Below, piece after piece: positions 36,972 through 44,497 of a stretch of DNA of 50,757 bases. The position numbers and the translations under genes are program-made. This stretch comes from an uncultured Pseudomonadota bacterium (lineage in GTDB: Bacteria > Myxococcota_A > UBA796 > SXON01). A model generated the notes under the pieces. The model was not told the DNA's origin and did not search any database. It saw nothing but the letters and a program-made list of their open reading frames with translations. The stretch's first letter is position 1. Every line of letters begins with the position of its first letter. Location: assembly GCA_903891165.1 (NCBI GenBank), contig CAITDR010000048.1, positions 1-50,757 on the forward strand, given 5' to 3'.

Positions 36972-37444
36972 CCCGACGAAAAAGCGGCCCCGGACGTGGC
37001 GAGCCCGCTGAGGTGGAGAAGGACGATTTTGCGGTCGGCCGCCCGCTGAACCGGAAGCAGGTCCAGGATATGATCCGCCGAAAAGAAACCTTGGCCGAGG
37101 CGGATCTGCGTGGCTGCGATCTGAGCGGCGTGAGCTTTGATGGTGCGGATCTGCGCTTTGCGAAATTCGCAGAGGCCAACCTGACCCGCTGCTCCTTCCG
37201 CAATGCCAACCTGGAGGGGGCCAGCTTCTTCGGCGCCATCCTCAAAGATGCCACCTTGGAAGACTGCAATCTGGAAGACGCGGACCTGGATTTTGCCTGG
37301 CTGGACGGGGTATCCCTGCGCGGCTCGAAAGTGCGAAAAGCCATCTTCCCCCTCAAAAAAGTACCCCTCGAAGAGATCCGGGAGTCGGTGAAAAACGGCA
37401 AGCGCCTGCGGATGGACCCCATCGCCGTGGATGACGAAGATTGA
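36968..37444 (+). CDS. Pentapeptide repeat protein
   Basis: The 158-residue protein has a basic start, then about 16 pentapeptide units in residues 40-120 of A(D/N)Lxx type (AEADLRGCDLSGVSFDGADL, EANLTRCSFRNANLEGASF, DATLEDCNLEDADLDF). These fold into a right-handed beta-helix. It ends with a charged segment (LEEIRESVKNGKRLRM). Some relatives mimic DNA, but most have no known role. It overlaps both neighbours by 4 bp. Confidence 0.9.
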   Translation: MTRRKSGPGRGEPAEVEKDDFAVGRPLNRKQVQDMIRRKETLAEADLRGCDLSGVSFDGADLRFAKFAEANLTRCSFRNANLEGASFFGAILKDATLEDCNLEDADLDFAWLDGVSLRGSKVRKAIFPLKKVPLEEIRESVKNGKRLRMDPIAVDDED

Positions 37445-37860
37445 CGGAGGAGCTGCTGCGGGAGTCACTACGCCGGGGGGCACCCCTGGCACGCGAGGAG
37501 TTTGTACGTCTGCATCAGGACGCGGTGTACACATGGTTCCGTAGCCTGCCCATGGGCGAAGAAGCCGCTACCCAAGCCGCGATCTCCTTCTTCCAGCGGC
37601 TGCTGTCCACCCGCCCGCCCCAGCAGGCCCTCAGTCTCTGGCTCTACCGATCGCTCCTTCGTTTTCCCGCACAGGTGGACGCGGGAGGAGCCGCCAACGC
37701 ACTGGATCGTCTGCGCCGGCTACGCCCCGAGCTGCGGACGGTACTCTTCCTGCGGGACATCGCCCAGGTGGATGGGCCAATCACCGCGCAGATCCTCGAA
37801 ATTTCCGAGACGACCGTGCGCAGCCGCCTGCAGCGGGCGCGCGACGAGTGGACGGCCTGA
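37441..37860 (+). CDS. Short ECF-like RNA polymerase sigma factor
   Basis: The 139-residue product has a reduced region 2 (FVRLHQDAVYTWFRSL, then AAISFFQRLLST) and a clear region 4 helix-turn-helix (RLRPELRTVLFLRDIAQVDG, TAQILEISETTVRSRLQRAR). It is shorter than usual ECF factors, and the region 2.3-2.4 basic/aromatic segment is poor, so its promoter-melting ability is uncertain. The TTG start shares TTGA with the preceding stop. The downstream gene looks like its anti-sigma. Confidence 0.8.
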   Translation: MTEELLRESLRRGAPLAREEFVRLHQDAVYTWFRSLPMGEEAATQAAISFFQRLLSTRPPQQALSLWLYRSLLRFPAQVDAGGAANALDRLRRLRPELRTVLFLRDIAQVDGPITAQILEISETTVRSRLQRARDEWTA

Positions 37861-38802
37861 GTGGATCCCTTCTTCTTCCGCAATCGCCTGTCTGCCTGGG
37901 CCGATGGAGAGCTTCCTCCTAAAGAACGCCAGGAGTTTGAGCGGGCTATGGAGAGCGCGCCCGAGCTGCGGCAGGAGGCCGAGCTTTTTCTCGGGCGCCT
38001 GGAGCAGCTGCGGGCGCTGAAGCTGACCGCCCCGCCCCGGATCATGGAGGCCGCCCTGCGGCTTCCGCCCCCCAAAGGAGGTGTTTCCCTGGCGGGCTAC
38101 GGGCTCTTCGCGCTGGTCGGGCTGGGCCTCGCCCTGATGCTGTGGCCGGAGTCCTCGATCCAAAATGACGCCGCCGCAGAAACCCCTACAAACGCCGAAG
38201 ATGTCTCTCTGACCGCCTCCCCCTCCCCAAGCACTTCCGAAAAAGAAGTAGCTTCTACAGTGGAAGTAAGTTCTAATTCGGAAGTAACATCCGAAGCGGA
38301 AGTGCCTCCCCCGATTGAAAACCCGCCCGGAGCCGAGCTGCCCCCCGAGGCCGCCCGCTGGGTGCCCGGCGCCGAGCGCCCGCCTGGACCCAAGCGCAGC
38401 AGCAGCTCCAACCCCAAAGGCCATGCGCGGATGAAGATCATCTCGGTGGGTCCGGCCATCGACGCGGTGCCCGAGGAAGGGGAAAGCACCCCCACCCGCG
38501 CCCCGACCGCCCCCTTCCGCTACCTGCTGGTCCCCGAGAGCCCCGATACCGTCCTGCGCAGCCTCCAGGGTCTGGTTACCCGCCTTGGCGGACAGTTTTT
38601 GCGCACCGACGGCTCGGCGAAGGCACCCTACCCGCTGGATCCCGGCGCCAAAGATCGGGTTCTTTTAAAAGTATCGGCCGCCAACCTTGCTGTTCTGGTA
38701 CAGAACCTCTCCAGTATGGGCGCGGTGTCGGTGATCGCCCAGCCAGATTCGGTGCCACCCTCGGGGATGGTGGGGGTGTATGTAGAGGTGGAAGCTCCGT
38801 AG
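37861..38802 (+). CDS. Anti-sigma-factor-like single-pass membrane protein
   Basis: The 313-residue protein starts at a GTG directly abutting the sigma stop. Residues 1-45 resemble the anti-sigma N-terminal helix bundle (LSAWADGELPPKERQEFERA, APELRQEAE) but without zinc Cys/His. A TM helix follows near 78-98 (SLAGYGLFALVGLGLALML), then a disordered Ser/Glu/Pro region, and a folded C-terminal domain (about 220-313; VPESPDTVLRSLQGLVTRLG). Position and layout suggest it holds the sigma factor at the membrane and senses an envelope signal. This is inference. Confidence 0.75.
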   Translation: MDPFFFRNRLSAWADGELPPKERQEFERAMESAPELRQEAELFLGRLEQLRALKLTAPPRIMEAALRLPPPKGGVSLAGYGLFALVGLGLALMLWPESSIQNDAAAETPTNAEDVSLTASPSPSTSEKEVASTVEVSSNSEVTSEAEVPPPIENPPGAELPPEAARWVPGAERPPGPKRSSSSNPKGHARMKIISVGPAIDAVPEEGESTPTRAPTAPFRYLLVPESPDTVLRSLQGLVTRLGGQFLRTDGSAKAPYPLDPGAKDRVLLKVSAANLAVLVQNLSSMGAVSVIAQPDSVPPSGMVGVYVEVEAP

Positions 38803-38899
38803 TTTCAAAAGGACCTGTGGCATCGCGCCGCCGGGCACTCGGTCAAGTGGCCCCGGTGGGGAGCTCAGCAACCGCCCCAAACGGGTTAGCCTCCGGCCC

Positions 38900-38923
38900 A
38901 TGTTCCTGGGCATCGCCGGTTGA
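38900..38923 (+). other. Possible 7-codon leader ORF coupled to the STAND regulator
   Basis: ATG TTC CTG GGC ATC GCC GGT TGA ends inside the TTG start of the regulator (TTGA). It might couple its translation, but it may also be chance. Confidence 0.25.
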
Positions 38924-41757
38924 CCACTGTCCTGATGGTACCCCCGCAGCCAACGCTGGCGGCGGCTCTGGTCGAGGCGGGAATGTTGCCCTTGCCCCTC
39001 GCTGATCTGGAGCTTGCCCGCCAGAGTCTCTCGCCTCATGCCTTGAGTGCAGTGGTGTTTGGAAGCCCCACCGCCGAGCTGGCGGCGCCCCTTTCCGCCT
39101 GGCAAGAGGAGGGGCTTCTCTGCCCGATTCTTCTCCTCGGAAGCCGACCTCCGGGTTTTCCCTCCCTCCCCCGGCTCCGCTGGCTCTCCTCGGAAGCGGC
39201 AGTCCTCCGCAACCTCGCCTCCCTCGCCCGCCCCGCCCTTCCCGCGCAGATCTATTTGGAACGCGGAATCGTAGATCTTCAAAGCCGTCAATTTCAGTCG
39301 GGAGAGGAGCGCCAGACTCTGACCCCCCGCGAGCTGGCCCTGCTGGCCTTCCTGGCGATGCGCCCCAACGAGCTGGTGACCGAGGAGCTGCTGCTGCGCG
39401 AGGTCTGGGGAGCGGCCCCCGGGGTCGTCAGCCGCGCGGTCCATCACACACTCCACCGCCTCCGCGCCAAAGTGGAGCTGGAACCTTCAAATCCCCGCCA
39501 CCTCCGCACCGAGACCGGCCAGGGTTTCCGCTTTGTTCCGCTGCCCACCACACCCGAGCCTGCTCCGGCGGCGGCTCCAGAAATCAAACCGGTACTTCCT
39601 CCACTTCCTGCCGAACGGGACCCCTTTTTCGGTCGCATCGCCCCCCTGGCCGCGATCCAAGAGCACTTTTCTCAGGGAGGCCGAATCCTGACCCTCTTGG
39701 GGGTGGGGGGAATGGGAAAAACCCGGATGGCCCTACACTTTGCAGCAGGCCAGCCCCGCGCCGCATTTGTGGACCTCACCCTGGCCCGTACCGGGGAGGA
39801 CATCGATCTGGCCCTGGCGACGGCCTTGGGTCAGCAGCGCTCGGATGCAATCCTATTGGATCGGCTGGGGGAGCTGCTGCTTGTGGTAGACAATTGTGAG
39901 GATATTCTTGAATTTCTGGCGCCACGTGTGGACCGATGGCTGAACCAGGCGCCCGCACTCCGCCTCCTACTCACCTCGCGGCTCCCATTGGGAGTGCCGG
40001 GTGAAGAGATTTTCCTGGTTCCTCCCCTGGAAGAAGAGGCGGCACTGGGGATGTTCCGAGCAAGAGCCAAGGCCGCACCCGCCGACGACGATCGGCTGCG
40101 CGAGCTGGTGCGACGCCTGGACGGGATGCCGCTGGCCATCGAGCTGGCCGCTGCCCGCAGTGCGGTTCTCTCTCTTGCCGAGCTGGAACGGCATATGAAT
40201 GCCCGTTTTCGGCTCCTGAGCCGGCCCGGCGGAACCGGCCGCCATGCCACCCTTCGGGCGGTGATCGAGGCCTCCCGCGCCCACCTGACGCCGCCCGCTC
40301 AGCAGGCCATGGCCTGTCTTTCCATTTTTGAAGGAGGATTTTCGACTGAGGCAGCCGAGGCGGTGATCGCCGGAGAAAGCTGGGTGCCTGATCTTCTGCA
40401 GGAGCTGTACCTGCACGCGCTCTTGATCCGCTCCGGCGATCGCCTCGCCATGCTCCCCACGATCCAGGAGCTGGGACGCGAACAATTGGGCGCCGGAGCC
40501 ACAGAAGTGCGCGACCGCCACGCGGCCTGGTTTGCACACCACTATGCCCTCCCTCTTCCGCCGGATCGCCTCGAAGAAGCCTTGTTGGAGCGTGCCAATC
40601 TGCTGGCTGCCCTGCGATGGAGCCTGGATCGGGCGACCCCGGAGCGGGTGCCGCTCTTGGAAGCAGTCTGGGAGGTCCTCCGCCGCCAGGGTCCGGCCGC
40701 CCTCGCGGTGGAGCTGGCCCAACGTGCCCGAAAGGACGACCTTCTTCCGGCTGATCAGGCACGGTTGGCACTGATCGAAGCCTCGGCCCGTCGGGTGGGG
40801 GGCGACACCGCCGGGGCACTTCCGCTGGCAGAGCTGGCCGAGAAGCTGGCAGAAGGCCCGGTGCGCCTGCGGGCGGCCAACCTGGTAGGGATCCTCCACA
40901 CCATCCTGGGCCACACCGAACAGGCTACCGCCGCCCTGGAGCGTGCCTTTGCCGCCCATTCTCCCCAGGCCACCGCAGAACGCTGCGCCATCCTCAACAA
41001 CCTGGCCGGCCTCTGGGTGGATCGGGGCGACCTGGAAAAGGCCGCTTCCTTTTTTGCAGCGGCGGCGGCGGATGCCCGAAGTATCCAGGACCATCGCCGT
41101 CAGGTGCAGATTCTCGACAACCTTGCCCTGGTCCACACCTTTCGAGGAGAGCTGGAGGAGGCAGCCGCCTGCTGCCACGAGTCCGGACGCAGTCTTGCTC
41201 GCCTCGCCGATGAGGGTCTCCGTTTGAACCACCTGGTCACACTGGTCAGCCTGCACCAAGAGGGCGGGGACGAGCCCGCGATGCTGGCCGCCGCCACCGA
41301 GGGCCTTATGCTGGCCCAGAAGCTAGGCCACGTCCACCAGCAGGGCTGGTGTCGCCTGAGCCTTGCTCTGCTGCCTGGGACGCCGCTAGGCGAGGCCTAT
41401 GGGCACCTGGAGGCGGTCCTGAGCCTCTGCCGGGGGGAGCCTACCCTGGAGGGGAACGCCCGCGCCCAATTGGCGATCCTGGCGGCGCAGGCGGGAGATC
41501 AACGCGAGGCGGAGCAGCAGTGTGGGCAGGCACGCCTTCTGCTTTCCGCGAGTCCGCCCCACGGGCAGACGCCGGTGCTCCTGGCAGAGGTGGAGCTGGC
41601 ACTCTGCCGTGGAGATCACCAAGGTGCTGAGGCGATTTTTGACAGCCTTGCACCGGCCATCCGTCGCCTTGCGGAGCGCCACCCCACCACCGCCGCCGGG
41701 CGTTTGCTGGGGCGGCTCAGGGCTGCACCCCCCGGATCGGAGCTCAGTCCTCGCTGA
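38920..41757 (+). CDS. STAND regulator: winged-helix DNA-binding, NTPase and TPR domains
   Basis: The 945-residue protein has four parts. Residues 1-110 look like a degenerate receiver fold (TTVLMVPPQPTLAAALVE). Residues 115-205 form an OmpR/PhoB-type winged helix (LTPRELALLAFLAMRPNELV, VHHTLHRLRAKVELEP, TGQGFRFVPL). An NTPase follows with P-loop GVGGMGKTRMAL (near 265), Walker B LLLVVDNCEDIL and the GMPLAIELAAAR signature of AfsR/NB-ARC ATPases. About 400 residues of TPR repeats close it. Such STAND proteins are activated by ligand binding and oligomerisation to switch on transcription. The TTG start is chosen because the winged-helix frame begins here. It ends 14 bp inside a convergent gene. 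Confidence 0.88.
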   Translation: MTTVLMVPPQPTLAAALVEAGMLPLPLADLELARQSLSPHALSAVVFGSPTAELAAPLSAWQEEGLLCPILLLGSRPPGFPSLPRLRWLSSEAAVLRNLASLARPALPAQIYLERGIVDLQSRQFQSGEERQTLTPRELALLAFLAMRPNELVTEELLLREVWGAAPGVVSRAVHHTLHRLRAKVELEPSNPRHLRTETGQGFRFVPLPTTPEPAPAAAPEIKPVLPPLPAERDPFFGRIAPLAAIQEHFSQGGRILTLLGVGGMGKTRMALHFAAGQPRAAFVDLTLARTGEDIDLALATALGQQRSDAILLDRLGELLLVVDNCEDILEFLAPRVDRWLNQAPALRLLLTSRLPLGVPGEEIFLVPPLEEEAALGMFRARAKAAPADDDRLRELVRRLDGMPLAIELAAARSAVLSLAELERHMNARFRLLSRPGGTGRHATLRAVIEASRAHLTPPAQQAMACLSIFEGGFSTEAAEAVIAGESWVPDLLQELYLHALLIRSGDRLAMLPTIQELGREQLGAGATEVRDRHAAWFAHHYALPLPPDRLEEALLERANLLAALRWSLDRATPERVPLLEAVWEVLRRQGPAALAVELAQRARKDDLLPADQARLALIEASARRVGGDTAGALPLAELAEKLAEGPVRLRAANLVGILHTILGHTEQATAALERAFAAHSPQATAERCAILNNLAGLWVDRGDLEKAASFFAAAAADARSIQDHRRQVQILDNLALVHTFRGELEEAAACCHESGRSLARLADEGLRLNHLVTLVSLHQEGGDEPAMLAAATEGLMLAQKLGHVHQQGWCRLSLALLPGTPLGEAYGHLEAVLSLCRGEPTLEGNARAQLAILAAQAGDQREAEQQCGQARLLLSASPPHGQTPVLLAEVELALCRGDHQGAEAIFDSLAPAIRRLAERHPTTAAGRLLGRLRAAPPGSELSPR

Positions 41758-42532
41758 GGAGATCGACGATGGCGTCCACGATGCTGTCCTTGTCTTCCTC
41801 CAGCTTCCCCTTGGTCTCTTCGGCGTCTTCAACCGTCTTGTCGCCCCGAAGGAAGTCTGCCAGATCCTTGATGACCTGCATGGAGGCAGACACCGCCGAG
41901 ACGATGCCTTTGCCCGGGAAGCTATCCGGCAATAGATCGGCAACTTCGCCCACATCGGAGGGGTTGGGACCGCCATAGGCGGTGCTGCCACTGCTCTGGC
42001 CGGTGTGGCTGATGGCCCAATTCCGCCAGCCGGTGGGGGTCACGCCGTAGACCTCGGTCAAGAGCGCGCTGCCCAGGGCGGTGGTGGTGGTGGGCAGGCC
42101 GACGGGCATGGCCAGAACCGCCCAGTTGACGCCACCTTCGTGGTCGTTGAACAGGAGGCTCATCCGGTCGCCCGCGCTGGTGTTGCCCAGGGTGACTGCC
42201 AGGGTGGTCTCCTCGGTGAAGGTGGTGCCCGCGGTGTAGCCCAGGCTCACCGAAAAGGTCCAGATGCCGCCGATACCGCCGTAGCGCCCCTCCACCGTGG
42301 GCCAGGGGCGGTTGGGCCAGCCCAGGGAAGGAATGCAGCCGTAGTCGTGCCAGAAGTCAATCCCGGTCATCTCGTCCACAGGCTTGGTGAGCACCACGGC
42401 CACACCGCCGGAGGGCTGCGGCGCTACGATAAAATCGAAGCCATTGGAGATGCTGACCGTCGTGGTCGGCAGCAGGTCACCCGAGAAGTCCAGGGTGCGG
42501 GCGTAGGAGAGGCTGGCGAGGAGGAACAACAT
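41744..42532 (-). CDS. Secreted or surface protein of unknown family
   Basis: The 262-residue product has a signal peptide (MLFLLASLSYARTLDFSG). The mature part is rich in Gly, Thr, Ser and aromatic residues arranged as beta-strands (TTTVSISNGFDFIVAPQPSG, GGIWTFSVSLGYTAGTTFTE). A charged helical tail follows (VEDAEETKGKLEEDKDSIVD). I do not recognise a family. Its upstream region (42549-42638) holds a hairpin and a phased direct-repeat array, so it may be specifically regulated, possibly by the adjacent STAND protein. Confidence 0.72.
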   Translation of the reverse strand: MLFLLASLSYARTLDFSGDLLPTTTVSISNGFDFIVAPQPSGGVAVVLTKPVDEMTGIDFWHDYGCIPSLGWPNRPWPTVEGRYGGIGGIWTFSVSLGYTAGTTFTEETTLAVTLGNTSAGDRMSLLFNDHEGGVNWAVLAMPVGLPTTTTALGSALLTEVYGVTPTGWRNWAISHTGQSSGSTAYGGPNPSDVGEVADLLPDSFPGKGIVSAVSASMQVIKDLADFLRGDKTVEDAEETKGKLEEDKDSIVDAIVDLLSED

Positions 42533-42548
42533 GGGAGGCTCCGAGGGC

Positions 42549-42579
42549 GGGAGGGCGGAATGCTCTCTCCGACCCTCCC
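42549..42579 (-). promoter_or_regulatory. Hairpin in the leader of the secreted-protein gene
   Basis: GGGAGGG-CGGA pairs with TCCG-CCCTCCC (one bulge) across an 8-base loop, 17 bp upstream of the ATG at 42532. The GGGAGGG strand could mask or present a ribosome-binding surface. Confidence 0.45.
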
Positions 42580-42596
42580 AACATCACCGGGGAGCC

Positions 42597-42638
42597 TGTC
42601 GCAGGGGTGTCGCAGGCTGTCGCAGCGATTCTGCGACG
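42597..42638. repeat. Three direct repeats TGTCGCAG in helical phase plus an inverted copy
   Basis: TGTCGCAG occurs at 42597-42604, 42608-42615 and 42618-42625, spaced 11 and 10 bp, about one helical turn. A 7/8 inverted copy (CTGCGACG) is at 42631-42638. The array lies 65-106 bp upstream of the ATG at 42532, where an activator would bind. The stretch 42533-42936 holds no other gene I can support. Confidence 0.7.
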
Positions 42639-42712
42639 ACCTCGGCCCAGCTCCGCACCGAAGGGGCAGCCGACGCGCGTGGCTCCGCCCCGGTCGTGCG
42701 GGCGACTCGACA

Positions 42713-42732
42713 CTGAATGAGGATTCATTCAG
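42713..42732. repeat. Inverted repeat CTGAATGA-N4-TCATTCAG
   Basis: Perfect 8-bp arms around GGAT, AT-rich within a GC-rich region. It may be a dimeric regulator site just upstream of a TAGATAAT motif (about 42743-42750). Confidence 0.5.
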
Positions 42733-42775
42733 AAAAAGATGTGTAGATAATCGGAGGATCTTCAGGATCGTGCAA

Positions 42776-42807
42776 GGCGCGCGGGCCAGAGGCCCGGGCG
42801 CCTTTTT
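42776..42807 (+). terminator. Strong rightward rho-independent terminator
   Basis: GGCGC and GGGCC-type arms form a stem of about 12 bp across a short loop, ending at 42802 and followed by TTTTT. No rightward protein gene precedes it within 1 kb, so it may end a small RNA that starts near 42755. Confidence 0.65.
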
Positions 42808-42936
42808 GTCAACATGGTTTTGCCCGGGGGATTTAATGGGGGGCCAGGCGCACATCCATGGCGGCGGCGAGGTCCGCCTGTCCCAGATCCCAAGCTACAG
42901 CGACGACCCAGTTGAGATTTTTTTGTCAGGCTGGCC

Positions 42937-43839
42937 TCAGCTCCCGGTCAGAGCTTCGAGCCCGCGCAACCACCAGCCCGGTCGGCTCCTCCCTGCCCGC
43001 TCTACGGTCACCACCCGCAGCGAGGCGACTACCCGCTGCATCAACAGCGGCGCTCCACGTTCCAGCAAAGGCTGTCCTTCTACCCGCCCCGAGATGATCT
43101 CCCCATCGTCCAGCTTCAGCTCAAAATCGCCGTGCCCTAGGCGCCATCCATATAGCACCCCCTCTCGGGTCTCCTCCGACTCACTTACCCGTGTGTTTTC
43201 CACCCGATCGAGCGTCTCCTTCAGTTCTTCAGGGCTGCTCAGGCGGACGGAGGCACGGCTTGCATGAATCTTCAGCGTGGCACCAGCACGGTGCACGACT
43301 ACAAGGAAATTCTTCAACGCCACACTGACACGCGGATCTTGCAGCGCCAAGGCTTCGGCAAATTCGTCGTCCGACCTGGTCGCCGCCGTCATCAGCCCTA
43401 TGGCATCTCCCACGGCCACCTTAAGCGGGGAAGGGCTTATCCGTTGCTGATCAGCCACTTCCTGCAAGTGAAAACCGAAGGATCCAGCACCGGTGCCAGT
43501 GACCATCAGCCGCGGCCCCTGCGGCAGCGGTCCTCGTTGTCCTAGCTCCCCCAGCTTCGCGGCGGCCACCGTGGAAATATAGTCCTGAAAAGACTTAAGT
43601 CCCTCGCCAGCAAATCCGGCTTCGATTCCGACCTGCGCTCGCACCGGCGCGCCGTCGAACAGCAGTTCGACCTCCGCAAAACTCTCCAGCCGTTGTTCTG
43701 CTACCCGGACCTGTTGCTCCAGCTCATCACTCCGACTCTGAAGGTTACGCCTTTCTATGGGAGATCTGCTGCTCGCCCTCAGACGCTCTACGGTTCTCAG
43801 GTTGGCTTCCGCGTAGGCCAAATCGTCTTTGTAGGTCAC
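42937..43839 (-). CDS. Partner protein of the DUF6932-like gene, family unknown
   Basis: From GTG 43839 (GTGA overlap with the upstream stop) the product is 300 residues. An N-terminal coiled coil (residues 5-55: RSPIERRNLQSRSDELEQQV) leads to a central domain with LLFDGAPVRAQVGIEAGFAG, LKSFQDYISTVAAAKLGEL, LMVTGTGAGSFGFHLQEV. A C-terminal beta-rich domain follows (GVLYGWRLGHGDFELKLDDG, EIISGRVEGQPLLERGA). The longer open frame to 43962 only reads through the upstream gene. No catalytic motif was recognised. Translational coupling suggests the two proteins act together. Confidence 0.75.
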   Translation of the reverse strand: MTYKDDLAYAEANLRTVERLRASSRSPIERRNLQSRSDELEQQVRVAEQRLESFAEVELLFDGAPVRAQVGIEAGFAGEGLKSFQDYISTVAAAKLGELGQRGPLPQGPRLMVTGTGAGSFGFHLQEVADQQRISPSPLKVAVGDAIGLMTAATRSDDEFAEALALQDPRVSVALKNFLVVVHRAGATLKIHASRASVRLSSPEELKETLDRVENTRVSESEETREGVLYGWRLGHGDFELKLDDGEIISGRVEGQPLLERGAPLLMQRVVASLRVVTVERAGRSRPGWWLRGLEALTGS

Positions 43840-44426
43840 GGCACTTCTCCAGCCATGTGTGAGGGACGTACATCTGACCTGCGATGCCTTTCCTCCAACA
43901 AGGACCGGGCAGCAGCGTCCGCTTCCTCCGTGCCGAGGGACACCTGGAGGAGACCTTTCCATCTACGCTCTGTTCCGCGTTGGTGGCTGAAGAGTCCGAG
44001 GTAGTAGGTCAGTTGGTCTAATCGACTCTCCATCTCCCCTTGAAAATTTACAAAATAGGCATCAACTTGATACAGGTTTTTGGTGGTGCCAGGGTCAAAC
44101 AATTCAGAATTGCTATCGATAATTTTAAACTCACACTCCTCGTCTATATCAAAAATCGTCAAAACATCTATATCGCCGGGACTGTCCTTTTGTTCTACAA
44201 AGCTCCCAACCACCCACTGCACTCCCCCGGTTAAACCGGCATGCCGAAGTGCGGTCCGGTAGCGCAGAAATCCATCCAAAATCGTCTTCCGAGCTTCGGT
44301 TTTCCCAAACAAGTTTACCAACTCGGTGATGGAGACGGGAAAAGGAGAGTATCGTCCATCTAGATCAGAGGGGCCTTTGCCGATATAGGGAGGCAACAGC
44401 CCGTTTTGTTCAAAAGCAGGAACCAT
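43836..44426 (-). CDS. DUF6932-like nucleotidyltransferase-fold protein
   Basis: The 196-residue product starts MVPAFEQNGLLPPYIGKGP and contains a minimal nucleotidyltransferase core: GSFVEQKDSPGDIDVLTIFD, with GSF at 74-76 and the Asp pair at 85 and 87, and a later Asp in VDAYFVNF. This matches what I recall of the DUF6932 family. Relatives of this fold transfer NMP to proteins, RNA or drugs; the substrate here is unknown. Base composition is visibly lower in GC than the flanks, especially at 44030-44420, which suggests horizontal origin. It is coupled by GTGA to the partner gene. Confidence 0.7.
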   Translation of the reverse strand: MVPAFEQNGLLPPYIGKGPSDLDGRYSPFPVSITELVNLFGKTEARKTILDGFLRYRTALRHAGLTGGVQWVVGSFVEQKDSPGDIDVLTIFDIDEECEFKIIDSNSELFDPGTTKNLYQVDAYFVNFQGEMESRLDQLTYYLGLFSHQRGTERRWKGLLQVSLGTEEADAAARSLLEERHRRSDVRPSHMAGEVP

Positions 44427-44497
44427 TTTATACCGTAGCCCCCCCGTCCATGTATGTCAAAGGCCCGAGCCGCTTCGCCCGACCGGCTTACGCGATT

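Noticed and set aside
44426-44434. TATAAA immediately before the DUF6932-like ATG
   Set aside because: It lies only a base or so before the start codon, so transcription from it would begin inside the gene. Probably chance.
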